This document shows positions 34,302 to 42,660 of a stretch of 64,000 nt of DNA, in pieces. The DNA lies in NCBI RefSeq assembly GCF_018361265.1, contig NZ_JAFLNH010000002.1, forward strand, positions 124,001-188,000. The letters are read 5' to 3'. Source of the DNA: Mycobacterium sp. SM1. Lineage in GTDB: Bacteria; Actinomycetota; Actinomycetes; Mycobacteriales; Mycobacteriaceae. The notes beneath the pieces were generated by a model. That model ran no database searches, was not told the origin of the DNA, and saw nothing but the letters and a program-made list of their open reading frames with translations. Both the position numbers and the translations under genes were made by a program. Positions within the stretch are counted from its first letter, which is position 1. Every line of letters starts with the position of its first letter.

Positions 34302-35203
34302 TTCCCGACCCGAAGCCCAACACCATAACCCGGCCCTACCGCGGCTTGTCCGTGCAGGAGGTCGACGTCCCGCTCACCGAGATGGACCTCGTGCCGTACC
34401 TGCTGGGGCGTGAGGCGTACCGCCGTACCGATTACCTCGTCCTGCGCAACGGCGACGACACCGCGGTTGTCACGGTCCGGAAGGCCTCAAGCGAGCCGCT
34501 GTTCTCCCCCATTATCGAGGCCAGGCTGCTGGCCGGACCCGACGAGGTCGTCTGCGTCAACTCTCCGCTGACCGACGTCGGCAACGCGACAGCGCTGGCC
34601 CGTGCGGCCCTTCGCCACGCCCGGCCCGGCGCGAAGGCGTACGTGATCCGGGGCCGCTACGAGCACGTCAACTTCATCTGGCAGCCGGCGCCGGTGCGGA
34701 TTCGGGTCACCGAGGTGGTGCCGCCTGATCCGCCGAAGCTGTTTGCCATGGCCGAGCAGGTCGTGGCCTTTGACGAAGATCTCCCACCGATCGACCTCGT
34801 GCTCGACGTGGTGGACATCCGTCGACTGGCAGCCGCCAACCCCGCGGACAGTTATCTGCTGCCGTGCCGGGGATCCGGCGTCAGCCTGGGCGGTCAGCTC
34901 GCCTTCCTCGACACCCGGCCGGCGCAGCGGCCGGACTGGCTGATGATCGGCTGCGAGCGCTCCCTGCAGTTTTACCGCCACTTCTATGGCGGCGAGCCTA
35001 CCTGGGTCGATATCTGCCCCCGGCGCCGGGAACAACGAACCGACGGAGAGCCAACGTTGACCAAGTGCTGCCTGCTCGAGCGCGGCATCGAGGTTCAGGG
35101 CACCACCGGGATCGTGCCATGGGGATCGAAGCTCGACGAGATCCGGTCGGTGCTGCGCTTGCTGACAGGGGTGGACAAGCACAGCCGGGCGCCGGTGGTG
35201 TAG
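34298..35203 (+). CDS. Unrecognised protein inside the CoM-synthesis operon
   Basis: A 301-residue protein that I cannot place in a named family. It starts at GTG 34298, overlapping the phosphosulfolactate synthase stop, and is followed after 8 bases by a lyase gene, so it is made together with CoM enzymes. There is no signal peptide or membrane helix. Cysteines occur at PCRGSG, IGCER, DICPRR and a TKCC pair; a basic/aromatic patch QFYRHFYGG and the ending GTTGIVPWGSKLDEIRSVLRL are notable. No nucleotide-binding loop is evident. A role in the less certain steps of bacterial CoM synthesis (decarboxylation, thiolation or reduction) or as a scaffold is inferred only from position. Confidence 0.8.
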   Translation: MIPDPKPNTITRPYRGLSVQEVDVPLTEMDLVPYLLGREAYRRTDYLVLRNGDDTAVVTVRKASSEPLFSPIIEARLLAGPDEVVCVNSPLTDVGNATALARAALRHARPGAKAYVIRGRYEHVNFIWQPAPVRIRVTEVVPPDPPKLFAMAEQVVAFDEDLPPIDLVLDVVDIRRLAAANPADSYLLPCRGSGVSLGGQLAFLDTRPAQRPDWLMIGCERSLQFYRHFYGGEPTWVDICPRRREQRTDGEPTLTKCCLLERGIEVQGTTGIVPWGSKLDEIRSVLRLLTGVDKHSRAPVV

Positions 35204-35211
35204 AGGGCGGG

Positions 35212-36567
35212 ATGGCGATGGGCGCGCATCTCATTGACTCCGTGCTGTACGGGCACCTTTGGGGCACGCCCGAGATGCACCGTTTGTTCGACGACGATGG
35301 CCGACTGCAGTCGTGGCTGGAGATTCTCGCGGCGCTGGCTGAAGCCCAATGCGATGTCGGGCTCGTGCCTGCGGGCGCGGCCGCTGCGATCCGCGAGCAC
35401 GCTGATGTCAATCTGTTCGATCTGGAGAGGGTGGCGGCGGAAACCCGGGCTGCGGGACACTCGACGCTCGGCCTGATTCGCTGCTTCCAGGAGATCCTTC
35501 CCGAGAGCGCCCGGCAGTGGGTCTATTACGGCGCCACGGTGCAGGACCTCACGGACACCTGGACAACCCTGGTGATGCGTCAGGTTGGAAATATCGCGGA
35601 GCGCGACCTGGCCCGCGCCGAAGCCGCGGCGGTGAAGCTGGCCGGTCAATATCGCGACACAATGATGCCCGGCCGCACCCATGGCCAGCCCGGTCTGCCG
35701 ATCACGTTCGGATTCAAGGCCGCGGTGTGGGCGGCCGAGCTGCACCGCCACCGCATGAGGCTGGCAGAGGGTCGCCGTCGCTGGGAGGTCGTCCAGCTCG
35801 GCGGAGCGCTGGGCACCATGGAATTCTGGGGGGATCAGGCGCTTCCGCTGCTCGACGCGTTTGCCCGCCGCCTCGGCTTGATCACCCCCGAGATCCCGTG
35901 GATCACCGCCCGTGACGGGGTCGCAGAGTTCGCCGGCCTGCTGGCGATGGTCACGGCCACCCTGGCCAAGATTGGCCAGGAGGTGTATGAGCTGGCCCGT
36001 CCGGAGATCGGCGAACTCCGCGAGCCGTCCACTGTAGGCCGTGTCGGCAGCATTACCATGCCGCACAAACGTAACCCCGAAATCTCCGAGCATCTGGTCA
36101 CCCTGGCCCGGGTGGTGCGGGCCGCTGCGACTGTGGCTGTGGAAGGCATGGTTCACGAGCATGAGCGCGATGGGCGATCCTGGAAGGCCGAGTGGGTCGT
36201 CCTACCGGAGGTGTGCCTGCTTGCCGGGGCAGCGCTCGCCTTCGCCTGCGATCTTCTGGAACGGCTTGAGGTCGACCCCGATCGGATGTGGGCTAACCTT
36301 GAGGCACAACGCGGGTACCTGTTTTCCGAGCCGGTGATGCGCCGACTTGCCGATCGGATCGGCAAGCACGCCGCCCACCAAGTGGTGTATGAGGCGGCGC
36401 TGGCCGGCTTCGAGCGTGGCAGCGACTTCAAGACCGCCCTGCTCGCCGACCCGAGAGTCAGCGAGCACCTTAGCCCGGACGACATCGCGCGCTGCCTCGA
36501 TCCGCGGGCCGCTCTGGGTGCCGCTGGTGCGTTCGTCGACCGGATCAGGCAGGTGGGGCCGCCATGA
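35212..36567 (+). CDS. Aspartase/fumarase-superfamily lyase, probable phosphosulfolactate phosphate-lyase (XcbC-like)
   Basis: A 451-residue lyase of the adenylosuccinate-lyase type. Superfamily blocks: QWVYYGATVQDLTDTW, PGRTHGQPGLPITFGFK (catalytic Thr-His), and the signature loop GSITMPHKRNPEISE at about 279-293 carrying the catalytic Ser. In Xanthobacter, XcbC1 of this superfamily eliminates phosphate from phosphosulfolactate to make sulfoacrylate; the same job is likely here because the gene sits two behind the synthase and no purine gene is near. ATG 35212 follows AGGGCGG; ATG 35218 is an alternative. It overlaps the next gene in ATGA. Confidence 0.8.
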   Translation: MAMGAHLIDSVLYGHLWGTPEMHRLFDDDGRLQSWLEILAALAEAQCDVGLVPAGAAAAIREHADVNLFDLERVAAETRAAGHSTLGLIRCFQEILPESARQWVYYGATVQDLTDTWTTLVMRQVGNIAERDLARAEAAAVKLAGQYRDTMMPGRTHGQPGLPITFGFKAAVWAAELHRHRMRLAEGRRRWEVVQLGGALGTMEFWGDQALPLLDAFARRLGLITPEIPWITARDGVAEFAGLLAMVTATLAKIGQEVYELARPEIGELREPSTVGRVGSITMPHKRNPEISEHLVTLARVVRAAATVAVEGMVHEHERDGRSWKAEWVVLPEVCLLAGAALAFACDLLERLEVDPDRMWANLEAQRGYLFSEPVMRRLADRIGKHAAHQVVYEAALAGFERGSDFKTALLADPRVSEHLSPDDIARCLDPRAALGAAGAFVDRIRQVGPP

Positions 36568-39113
36568 GGGAGCTTCCCCGCGTGCCGCTGGTCGCCGCGC
36601 CCACGCCGCTGCAGCCGGCGCCGCGGCTGTCGGCCGTCCTCGGGGTGGAAACGTGGTTTAAGCGCGACGACCTGACCGGGCTGGGACTTGGCGGCAACAA
36701 ACTGCGCGGCCTGGAATATCTCCTCGCCGATGCGCAGGCTCAGGGCTGCGACTGCCTGGTTACCGGCGCCGGTGCGCAGTCGAACTGGGCCATGCTGGCC
36801 GCCGTCACCGCCCGGCGCTGCGGCCTCGACCCGTACCTCGTCTTCTACGGCTCCCCGGCCCCACCCAGCGGAAACCTGCTGCTTGATGAGCTCGTCGGCG
36901 CGGACATCCGCTACACCGGCGTTCCCGGTCGCGCTTCGGTCGACGACGCGATCGAGACACTCGTGGCAAAGCTTTCCAAGCAAGGGCGCCGGCCCTACCC
37001 GCTTCCTCGTGGTGGTGCTACCGCGCTGGGTTCGGTCGGCTACGTGCAGGCCAGTCTCGAGCTGTTCGACCAGCTCGCAGCCGCTGGCCTACGCCCCTCC
37101 CAGCTCTGGCTGGCCACCGGCTCGTGTGCGACGCAAGCCGGTTTGGTCGCCGGGGCTCGCGGCCTGGGCAACCCGTACGACGTCGTCGGTGTCACGGTCA
37201 GCCGTCCCGCCAGCGAGTGCATCACCCGGATCACCTCGCTCGCGGCAGGCGCGGCGGGGCTGCTGGATCTGCCCTCCGCCGAGCCGACAGAGGTAACGGT
37301 GCTCGAGGGGTTTCTGGGGCCTGGCTACGGCAAGCCGTCGACCGCAGGGGAGTCCGCGGCCCAGCTTGTGGCACGCACCGAGGGGATCTTCCTTGACCCG
37401 GTCTTCGGAGCGAAGGCGATGGCCGCGCTTGTCGATGCGGCGACCGAGGGCCACATCCCCGGTCCCGTCGTGTTCTTAGTCACCGGCGGCGCACCGACCC
37501 TTTTCGCCGAGTCGCGAGCTGCCGTGGCAGAGCCTGCGCCCGAGGAGGTCAGGGCAGCCGAATCCCCGGAACGCTTCCGCAGAGCGCGACCAAACGCGCG
37601 TCGGGCGATCCCTGACGGCTATCTCGGTGCGGAGGCCCGGATCACCAGCGGCCCGGCGCCGGAGCTAATCGATGCCGGCTATGCCCTCGAGCTGGCCGAC
37701 GCTCCCTTGCTGCACCGTGGCCTTACCGTGGCCGACCTCGCGCACGTCGTTACGCTGCGCCAGGCCGGGGTGATCCCGGCCGGCGACGCCCGCGTGCTGC
37801 TCTCCGCTCTGCTCGACGTGCTGGCAACGCCGGTGGAGGAGTTTCCCTACAACCCGGTCTACGGAGACGCCTACAACAGCCGAGAGCATGAGCTGGAGCG
37901 ACGGCTGGGCAGCGTTGCGGGCTGGCTGCACACCGGGCGTACCCGGCGGGAGGCGGGACGGATCGCGTTCCGAATAGCCCTGCGCGACCTTCTCCTCGAC
38001 CTGCACGAGCAAGTGTGTCGGTTTATCGACGCAGTAATCGAGCAGGCGAGGCGGCACGCAGACACGGTCTGGGCGGACACGACCTACCTTCAGCCGGCGC
38101 AGCCGTCGACGTTCGGCCACTATCTCGGCGCCTTCGGCGAGGAAGCGGCCCGGCACTTGGACCGGCTCGAGCACGTCTACCAGTGGGCAGACCGCTCCCC
38201 GGCGGGGGTTGGCGGTGTCGGCGGCAGCCGTGTTCCGATAGACCGGGCCGCGCTCGCCGATCTTCTCGGCTTCGCGGCGCCCGGCGCGCACACCCGCGAC
38301 ATCATGTGGGCGGTCGACGGGCTCACCGACGCCGTGGTCGCTGCCGCGCAGGCAGCAACCACCATGGACCGGCTGGCTGAAGACCTGGAGATCTTCGCTA
38401 GTCCGGGTTTCGGTTATGTCACCCTTGACGCCTCGCTGTGCCGGGCTTCGGTCTTCATGCCGCAAAAGCGCAACCCGTATGCCCTGGCGGTCATTCGGGC
38501 TAGCGCTGGCACACTGATCGGCCGAGCGACCGGACTCATGGTAACCCAGCGCTCGCCGTCTGCCCGGACCGACAACTGGTTGCACGCCTACGGCGAGGTG
38601 GCGCGAGCCCTCGCCCTGGCCCGGCGGGTGGTCGCGCTCGGCGCCGAGGTCACCCGGACGCTAGCGGTCGACCGTGACGCGCTCGCGGCAGCGGCCGGCG
38701 CTCACTTCACCGGTGCGGCCGATCTCGCTGAGGAGCTGGTGCTGGCGAACGGGCTGGACTATCGGTCGGCCTACCGGATCGTTGGTCGAGCCGTCGCAGC
38801 CGCGGTGGAAGCCGGCCGCTCATGTCTCAGCGAGGCCGACCTCACCCGTGCCGCCGTCGACGCGCTCGGCCACGCCATCGAGGTCGATCCGAGCATCGTC
38901 ACCATCGCATCCGAGCCGGCGCGGATCGTCCACAGTCGCACCGCCTTCGGCGGGAGCGCCCCGGAGCGGGTCAGAGAGCACTGCCGCGCTCTTCACGATC
39001 GCTGCGCCGAGGCCGACCGATGGCGGATCGAGCAGCACGCCCGCGCTCGCGGCGCCGAAGACAGTCTCCTCGGTACCGCGCAACGCCTCGCCGCGCATCC
39101 GGCTCCCGCGTGA
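36564..39113 (+). CDS. Fusion of D-cysteine-desulfhydrase-like PLP enzyme and aspartase/fumarase lyase
   Basis: An 849-residue two-part enzyme. Residues about 1-325 are a PLP fold-type II protein like D-cysteine desulfhydrase/ACC deaminase: WFKRDDLTGLGLGGNKLRGL with the PLP lysine at 46, GAGAQSNWAMLAA, and ATGSCATQAGLVAG as phosphate cup. Residues about 345-849 are an argininosuccinate-lyase-like protein with the superfamily loop ASVFMPQKRNPYALA at about 628-642. In Xanthobacter these activities belong to separate CoM-synthesis genes (XcbE-like and XcbD-like). The fused order PLP-then-lyase suggests passing an intermediate between sites. The frame is continuous, with no stop or shift at the join. 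Confidence 0.85.
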   Translation: MRELPRVPLVAAPTPLQPAPRLSAVLGVETWFKRDDLTGLGLGGNKLRGLEYLLADAQAQGCDCLVTGAGAQSNWAMLAAVTARRCGLDPYLVFYGSPAPPSGNLLLDELVGADIRYTGVPGRASVDDAIETLVAKLSKQGRRPYPLPRGGATALGSVGYVQASLELFDQLAAAGLRPSQLWLATGSCATQAGLVAGARGLGNPYDVVGVTVSRPASECITRITSLAAGAAGLLDLPSAEPTEVTVLEGFLGPGYGKPSTAGESAAQLVARTEGIFLDPVFGAKAMAALVDAATEGHIPGPVVFLVTGGAPTLFAESRAAVAEPAPEEVRAAESPERFRRARPNARRAIPDGYLGAEARITSGPAPELIDAGYALELADAPLLHRGLTVADLAHVVTLRQAGVIPAGDARVLLSALLDVLATPVEEFPYNPVYGDAYNSREHELERRLGSVAGWLHTGRTRREAGRIAFRIALRDLLLDLHEQVCRFIDAVIEQARRHADTVWADTTYLQPAQPSTFGHYLGAFGEEAARHLDRLEHVYQWADRSPAGVGGVGGSRVPIDRAALADLLGFAAPGAHTRDIMWAVDGLTDAVVAAAQAATTMDRLAEDLEIFASPGFGYVTLDASLCRASVFMPQKRNPYALAVIRASAGTLIGRATGLMVTQRSPSARTDNWLHAYGEVARALALARRVVALGAEVTRTLAVDRDALAAAAGAHFTGAADLAEELVLANGLDYRSAYRIVGRAVAAAVEAGRSCLSEADLTRAAVDALGHAIEVDPSIVTIASEPARIVHSRTAFGGSAPERVREHCRALHDRCAEADRWRIEQHARARGAEDSLLGTAQRLAAHPAPA

Positions 39114-39264
39114 TCGAGTCCGTGGGTCCTTGGGACAGCAGCGGGTGTGGCCGGAAGCGGCCTCGCGCATGGGAAAAGGAGACCTCGACACCGCTGTCAG
39201 CTACCGGCCAGGGTGCGCATGGTCACTTTGACCCCGTACCTCTGGCTCCTCCTGGCCTGCGTGT

Positions 39265-40824
39265 TCACAGGTCGGCGAGGTTGGCCTGGCCCGCCCGGAG
39301 CCGGGAGAGTTGAATGAAATGGTCGGGGTTGAGAAACAGCTCATTCATCTCGCCCATCTCATCGACAGTGATGCCTTTGCGTATCAGGTAGTCAAGGTAT
39401 TGGAAGGCGTCCTTAGCACCGAAGCCGACGTGGTGGGCGCCAAGTAGGCGGCGGCTCTTGCCGTCATAGACAGCCTTCTGGAAGCCGGTCAGCTCAGGGC
39501 GAGTGAAGGCGTAGAGCATCGACCCCTCCGCACAGGGCAGGGCGAGTTCGTCGTTGCGGATGCCCTTGGGTGGCATCTGGATGACCACCACGTCGTCATA
39601 GCGTTGCCGCGCCTCGGCCTCGGACAGTCCCACCCAGGTCACCTCGTAGGTGGTGTGCAGGAAGTCGGGGTATTCCGAGAAGTCGAACTCATAGGCGTCG
39701 CCCATGATGTTGCGGGCGGCGGTCACCCCGCATTTGCGGGCCTTGAACATCTCCATCGGCGCGCCGATCAGGTCACCGATCGCATACACTCCCGCCACCG
39801 AGGTCCGCATCCGTGAGTCGACCTTGATGAAGCCTTTGTCGTCGACCTGCACGCCCAGCGCGTCGACGAAGGGCTGCGAATGAGGCCGTTCCCCGGTGCC
39901 CAAAAAAACGAAATCGGTGGTGATTGTGCGCTCGCTGCCGTCGGCCAGCCGCAGCCGCACACCGGTGACCTTGCTGTTGCCGATCACCTCCAACACGTGC
40001 GCTCCCTCGAGAATCTCGATGCCGCGCTTGCGCATCCCGTCCACCACATAGACCCGCAGGTCCTCGTCCACATGGTGCAGGCTGCGGGTACGCATCAGCG
40101 GGCTGCGGGAGACGATCGTGGTCTGACAGCCGGCAGCCTGGAAGAACGAGCCGTACTCCAGGGCGGTCTTGGACCCGCCGACGATTACGCATCGCGACGG
40201 CTCGTAGTCGAGCTCCTCAATCAAAGTGGCGAAGTCATACACCCCACGCGTCGTGATCCCCGGGATGTCGGGCAGGTGCCCGCGAGCGCCGGTGCCAAGC
40301 ACGAGGTTGCGTGTGGTGTACCGCCTGGCGGCCACCTCGACGGTGTTGGCGTCGATCACCCTGGCTTTGGCGTTGAGGATGTATTCCATCCCCAGCTGTT
40401 CTTTGCTTTGCCAGTTCATAAAGGCGTGCGGGTTGTTGCGGCCGGCCTTAAACAACTCCACCACATCCAGGATCGAGGCACGCTTCTCATCGAATTCCGG
40501 AAACCACAGCGTCCCGGAGTTCCAGCGCATGTAGTCCATCTCCCGGGCCGCCTCGGAGAACAGGTGGTGCGGCACGCACGCCTGGTGCGGGCACGAGCCA
40601 CCCAAAAACGGCCACTTGTCCACCACAAGCTGCCGGCCGCCTCTGGCCTTCAGGTACGCCGACCCGAAGCGGCCACCGGCCCCACCCCCTATGAAAATCG
40701 CGTCAAAGGGAGCGGAGTTGTCGGGGTCGACGTTCACCAGCGGCTCGGCCACTTCCCCGAGCTCCGCCCGGTGAATCAGCTCCCCCCACTCCTGCATGCT
40801 CAACACCGTGTTCCACAGGTCCAT
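39265..40824 (-). CDS. xecC: 2-ketopropyl-CoM carboxylase/oxidoreductase
   Basis: A 519-residue flavoprotein of the disulfide-oxidoreductase family that cleaves 2-ketopropyl-CoM with NADPH and carboxylates the fragment to acetoacetate, freeing CoM. FAD-binding FIGGGAGGRFGSAYL near residue 44; redox pair Cys78-x4-Cys83 in GGSCPHQACVPHH; NADPH domain CVIVGGSKTALEYG; second FAD motif GVYAIGDLIGAPMEMFKARK. The usual His-Glu pair of the family is replaced by Phe497 and His502 (FLNPDHF), the change that defines the carboxylase (Phe501/His506 in Xanthobacter). AAGGAGG precedes the ATG by 7 bases. It faces the CoM-synthesis operon. Confidence 0.92.
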   Translation of the reverse strand: MDLWNTVLSMQEWGELIHRAELGEVAEPLVNVDPDNSAPFDAIFIGGGAGGRFGSAYLKARGGRQLVVDKWPFLGGSCPHQACVPHHLFSEAAREMDYMRWNSGTLWFPEFDEKRASILDVVELFKAGRNNPHAFMNWQSKEQLGMEYILNAKARVIDANTVEVAARRYTTRNLVLGTGARGHLPDIPGITTRGVYDFATLIEELDYEPSRCVIVGGSKTALEYGSFFQAAGCQTTIVSRSPLMRTRSLHHVDEDLRVYVVDGMRKRGIEILEGAHVLEVIGNSKVTGVRLRLADGSERTITTDFVFLGTGERPHSQPFVDALGVQVDDKGFIKVDSRMRTSVAGVYAIGDLIGAPMEMFKARKCGVTAARNIMGDAYEFDFSEYPDFLHTTYEVTWVGLSEAEARQRYDDVVVIQMPPKGIRNDELALPCAEGSMLYAFTRPELTGFQKAVYDGKSRRLLGAHHVGFGAKDAFQYLDYLIRKGITVDEMGEMNELFLNPDHFIQLSRLRAGQANLADL

Positions 40825-41041
40825 CGGTCTTCCTCCTTGCGCTCATCGCCGTGTGGTCGCTTCATGGGAGTCGCGGCGTTGATCCCAAGCATGCGGAAAA
40901 GCCCACCGAGCCGACATGGCCCAGCAGGGTAAAGCAATACCTGGTTCTCAGCCCAACCAGCCCGCCTGCACGCCGGCGGGCGACACCCGCAGCCGCGCCA
41001 CGCGTAGGGCCGGGTCTCGAGGCACGAAGGACCGGAAGGCG

Positions 41042-41931
41042 GTGAGCGTGGCGAGAACCGATAACGACACCTGGGAGATCACCGAGAGCGTGGGCGCCAC
41101 GGCGCGGGGTGTCGCGGCGGCGCGCGCAGCGGAGACCGAAAGTGAAAACCCACTGATCCGCGATCCGTTCGCGCGGGTGTTCCTCGATACCGTCGGCGAG
41201 GAGGTGTGGAGCTGGTACGAGGCGCCCGACCTGCCCGTGGAAGTCATCGAGGCCGAGCCGGATCTGCCGCTGCGGATGCGGGTAATGGTCGACTACTTCG
41301 CAGCCGCGGGTTTGGACGCGCGGTGCTGGCGGTTGCCGTGGCCCGACAACACGACGGTCTTCGAACTTGACCAGCCCAGGGTGCTGGAGTTCAAGTCCTC
41401 GACATTGCGCAGCCATGGCGCCCGGCCGACATGTAACCGGGTCGGTGTCCCGGTGGACCTGCGTCAGGACTGGCCGGCAGCGTTGCTACACGCCGGTTTC
41501 GATGCGTCGGCGCCGAGCGCGTGGTCAGCCGAGGGGCTACTGCCTTATTTGCCGGCGGGCGCCCAGACCTGCTGTTCGACTGTATTCAGCGGCTCACCAT
41601 CACCGGCAGCCGGATCGCGGTCGAGGCCCTGGCACCCGACTTCGCCGACCCCGGGGCCCGCGCGCGCCGGCGAGCGCGGATGGATCGCATCCGGGCACTG
41701 ATGGCCAGGGCCGACCCGCGGCGCGAGGTCCCCAGAGCCGATGAGCTGTGGTACTTCGAGGAACGCGACGACGTCGGCGAGTGGTTGCGCCGCCATGGCT
41801 GGGAAGTGACGGTGACGTCGGCCGAGCAGTTGATCGCCGGCTATGGCCGCAAACCGCCCGAGGAACTCGAGGACGGCGCCCCACGGAACGTGTTTGTCTC
41901 CGCGCGGCGGGTGGCAATGTCGCGCAACTGA
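41042..41931 (+). pseudogene. Decayed TIGR00027-family methyltransferase
   Basis: Begins like the intact paralogue at 9576 ([20 protein letters not shown]), but two lesions are visible. About 25 residues are missing between VMVDYF and [14 protein letters not shown], removing the RTAFFDEFF region and part of the SAM-binding strand. Near 41560-41580 the reading frame shifts: LPYLPAGAQ is in one frame and [21 protein letters not shown] onward in another, which then continues to the normal C-terminus (GWEVTVTSAEQLIAGYG). The start is GTG 41042. It lies at the right edge of the catabolic block. Confidence 0.85.
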
Positions 41932-42049
41932 GCGCGCGGGCAAGCCGCTAGATTGTCATCGCGGTACCGGCCTCGGGCCGGGAATCGCACCCCTTCGTGT
42001 GGTCCGGGTTTTAGTGTGGAGCCGATCGGGTCACCTACGGGAGGTAGCA

Positions 42050-42403
42050 ATGAGCGAGCACGAAGTGAAAATGATCGTCTTGTCGACCGATGACCTGGAC
42101 GAGTCGATCCGGTTTTACAGCGAGACCCTGGGAATGCCGCTGAAGTTTCGTGACGGCGCGCACTTCGCGGCCCTCGACGGTGGGCCGGTCACGCTCGCGC
42201 TGGCGACGGCGGTGGACCACCCCATGCCCGGGCAGGTCGTCGTCGGTATCAAGACCGCTGATGTCGACGGCGCGGCGAAGGCTGTCGAGGCCGCCGGTGG
42301 CGGTATCGTGAAGGGTCCCTACGACGACGCGCACGAGCGCCGCGCCGTCGTCTATGACAACAAAGGCAACGGTTTGGTGTTTTACAAGCCGCTGGCCCGC
42401 TGA
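42050..42403 (+). CDS. VOC-family (glyoxalase-like) protein
   Basis: A 117-residue single vicinal-oxygen-chelate domain: MIVLSTDDLDESIRFYSETLGM, FAALDGGPVTLALA, and the closing strand AVVYDNKGNGLVFYKPLAR. Such proteins dimerise to form metal-binding active sites; some are antibiotic-binding or isomerase proteins. No substrate can be proposed. GGGAGGT stands 4 bases before ATG 42050 and fixes the start. Confidence 0.82.
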   Translation: MSEHEVKMIVLSTDDLDESIRFYSETLGMPLKFRDGAHFAALDGGPVTLALATAVDHPMPGQVVVGIKTADVDGAAKAVEAAGGGIVKGPYDDAHERRAVVYDNKGNGLVFYKPLAR

Positions 42404-42456
42404 ATGGCACGACCTGATCGCGCGCCGGCGGGCGGCGCTCGGGGACGGAGAATCCG

Positions 42457-42660
42457 ATGATCGAGATGCTGCCCGACATGCCGGAGGGTGTGATCGGAAT
42501 TCGTGTGTCGGGCCGGCTGCGGGGCGACGAGCTGCGCGAGGTCAAGCCCGTCCTGGAGGAGCGGCTGAAAATCGGCCTGAAAACCGGCGAGGTCCGGATC
42601 GTGGAGGTCATTGGGCCACGGTGCCGGGCCCGGCCTGAACGGCTAAAGCGCGCGGGCTGA
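42457..42660 (+). pseudogene. Truncated SpoIIAA-like (STAS) gene fragment
   Basis: Only 67 codons. The first part, MIEMLPDMPEGVIGIRVSGR and LRGDELREVKPVLEERLK, is the start of the SpoIIAA-like family (usually about 120 residues), and GEVRIVEVIG is its next strand. The rest is lost, and the frame ends in unrelated RCRARPERLKRAG inside the end of recD. A short internal repetition (ERLKIGLKTG) also departs from the family. It is probably a remnant from the rearrangement that placed the block before recD. Confidence 0.7.

Noticed and set aside
35212..36567. Calling this lyase adenylosuccinate lyase (purB)
   Set aside because: The superfamily is shared, but the gene is locked between CoM-synthesis genes with overlapping codons and no purine genes nearby; an XcbC-type role fits better.
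39880..40932. A 350-codon plus-strand frame opposite 2-KPCC
   Set aside because: It is antisense to a gene with full catalytic motifs and a perfect ribosome-binding site. No family resemblance in the antisense product.
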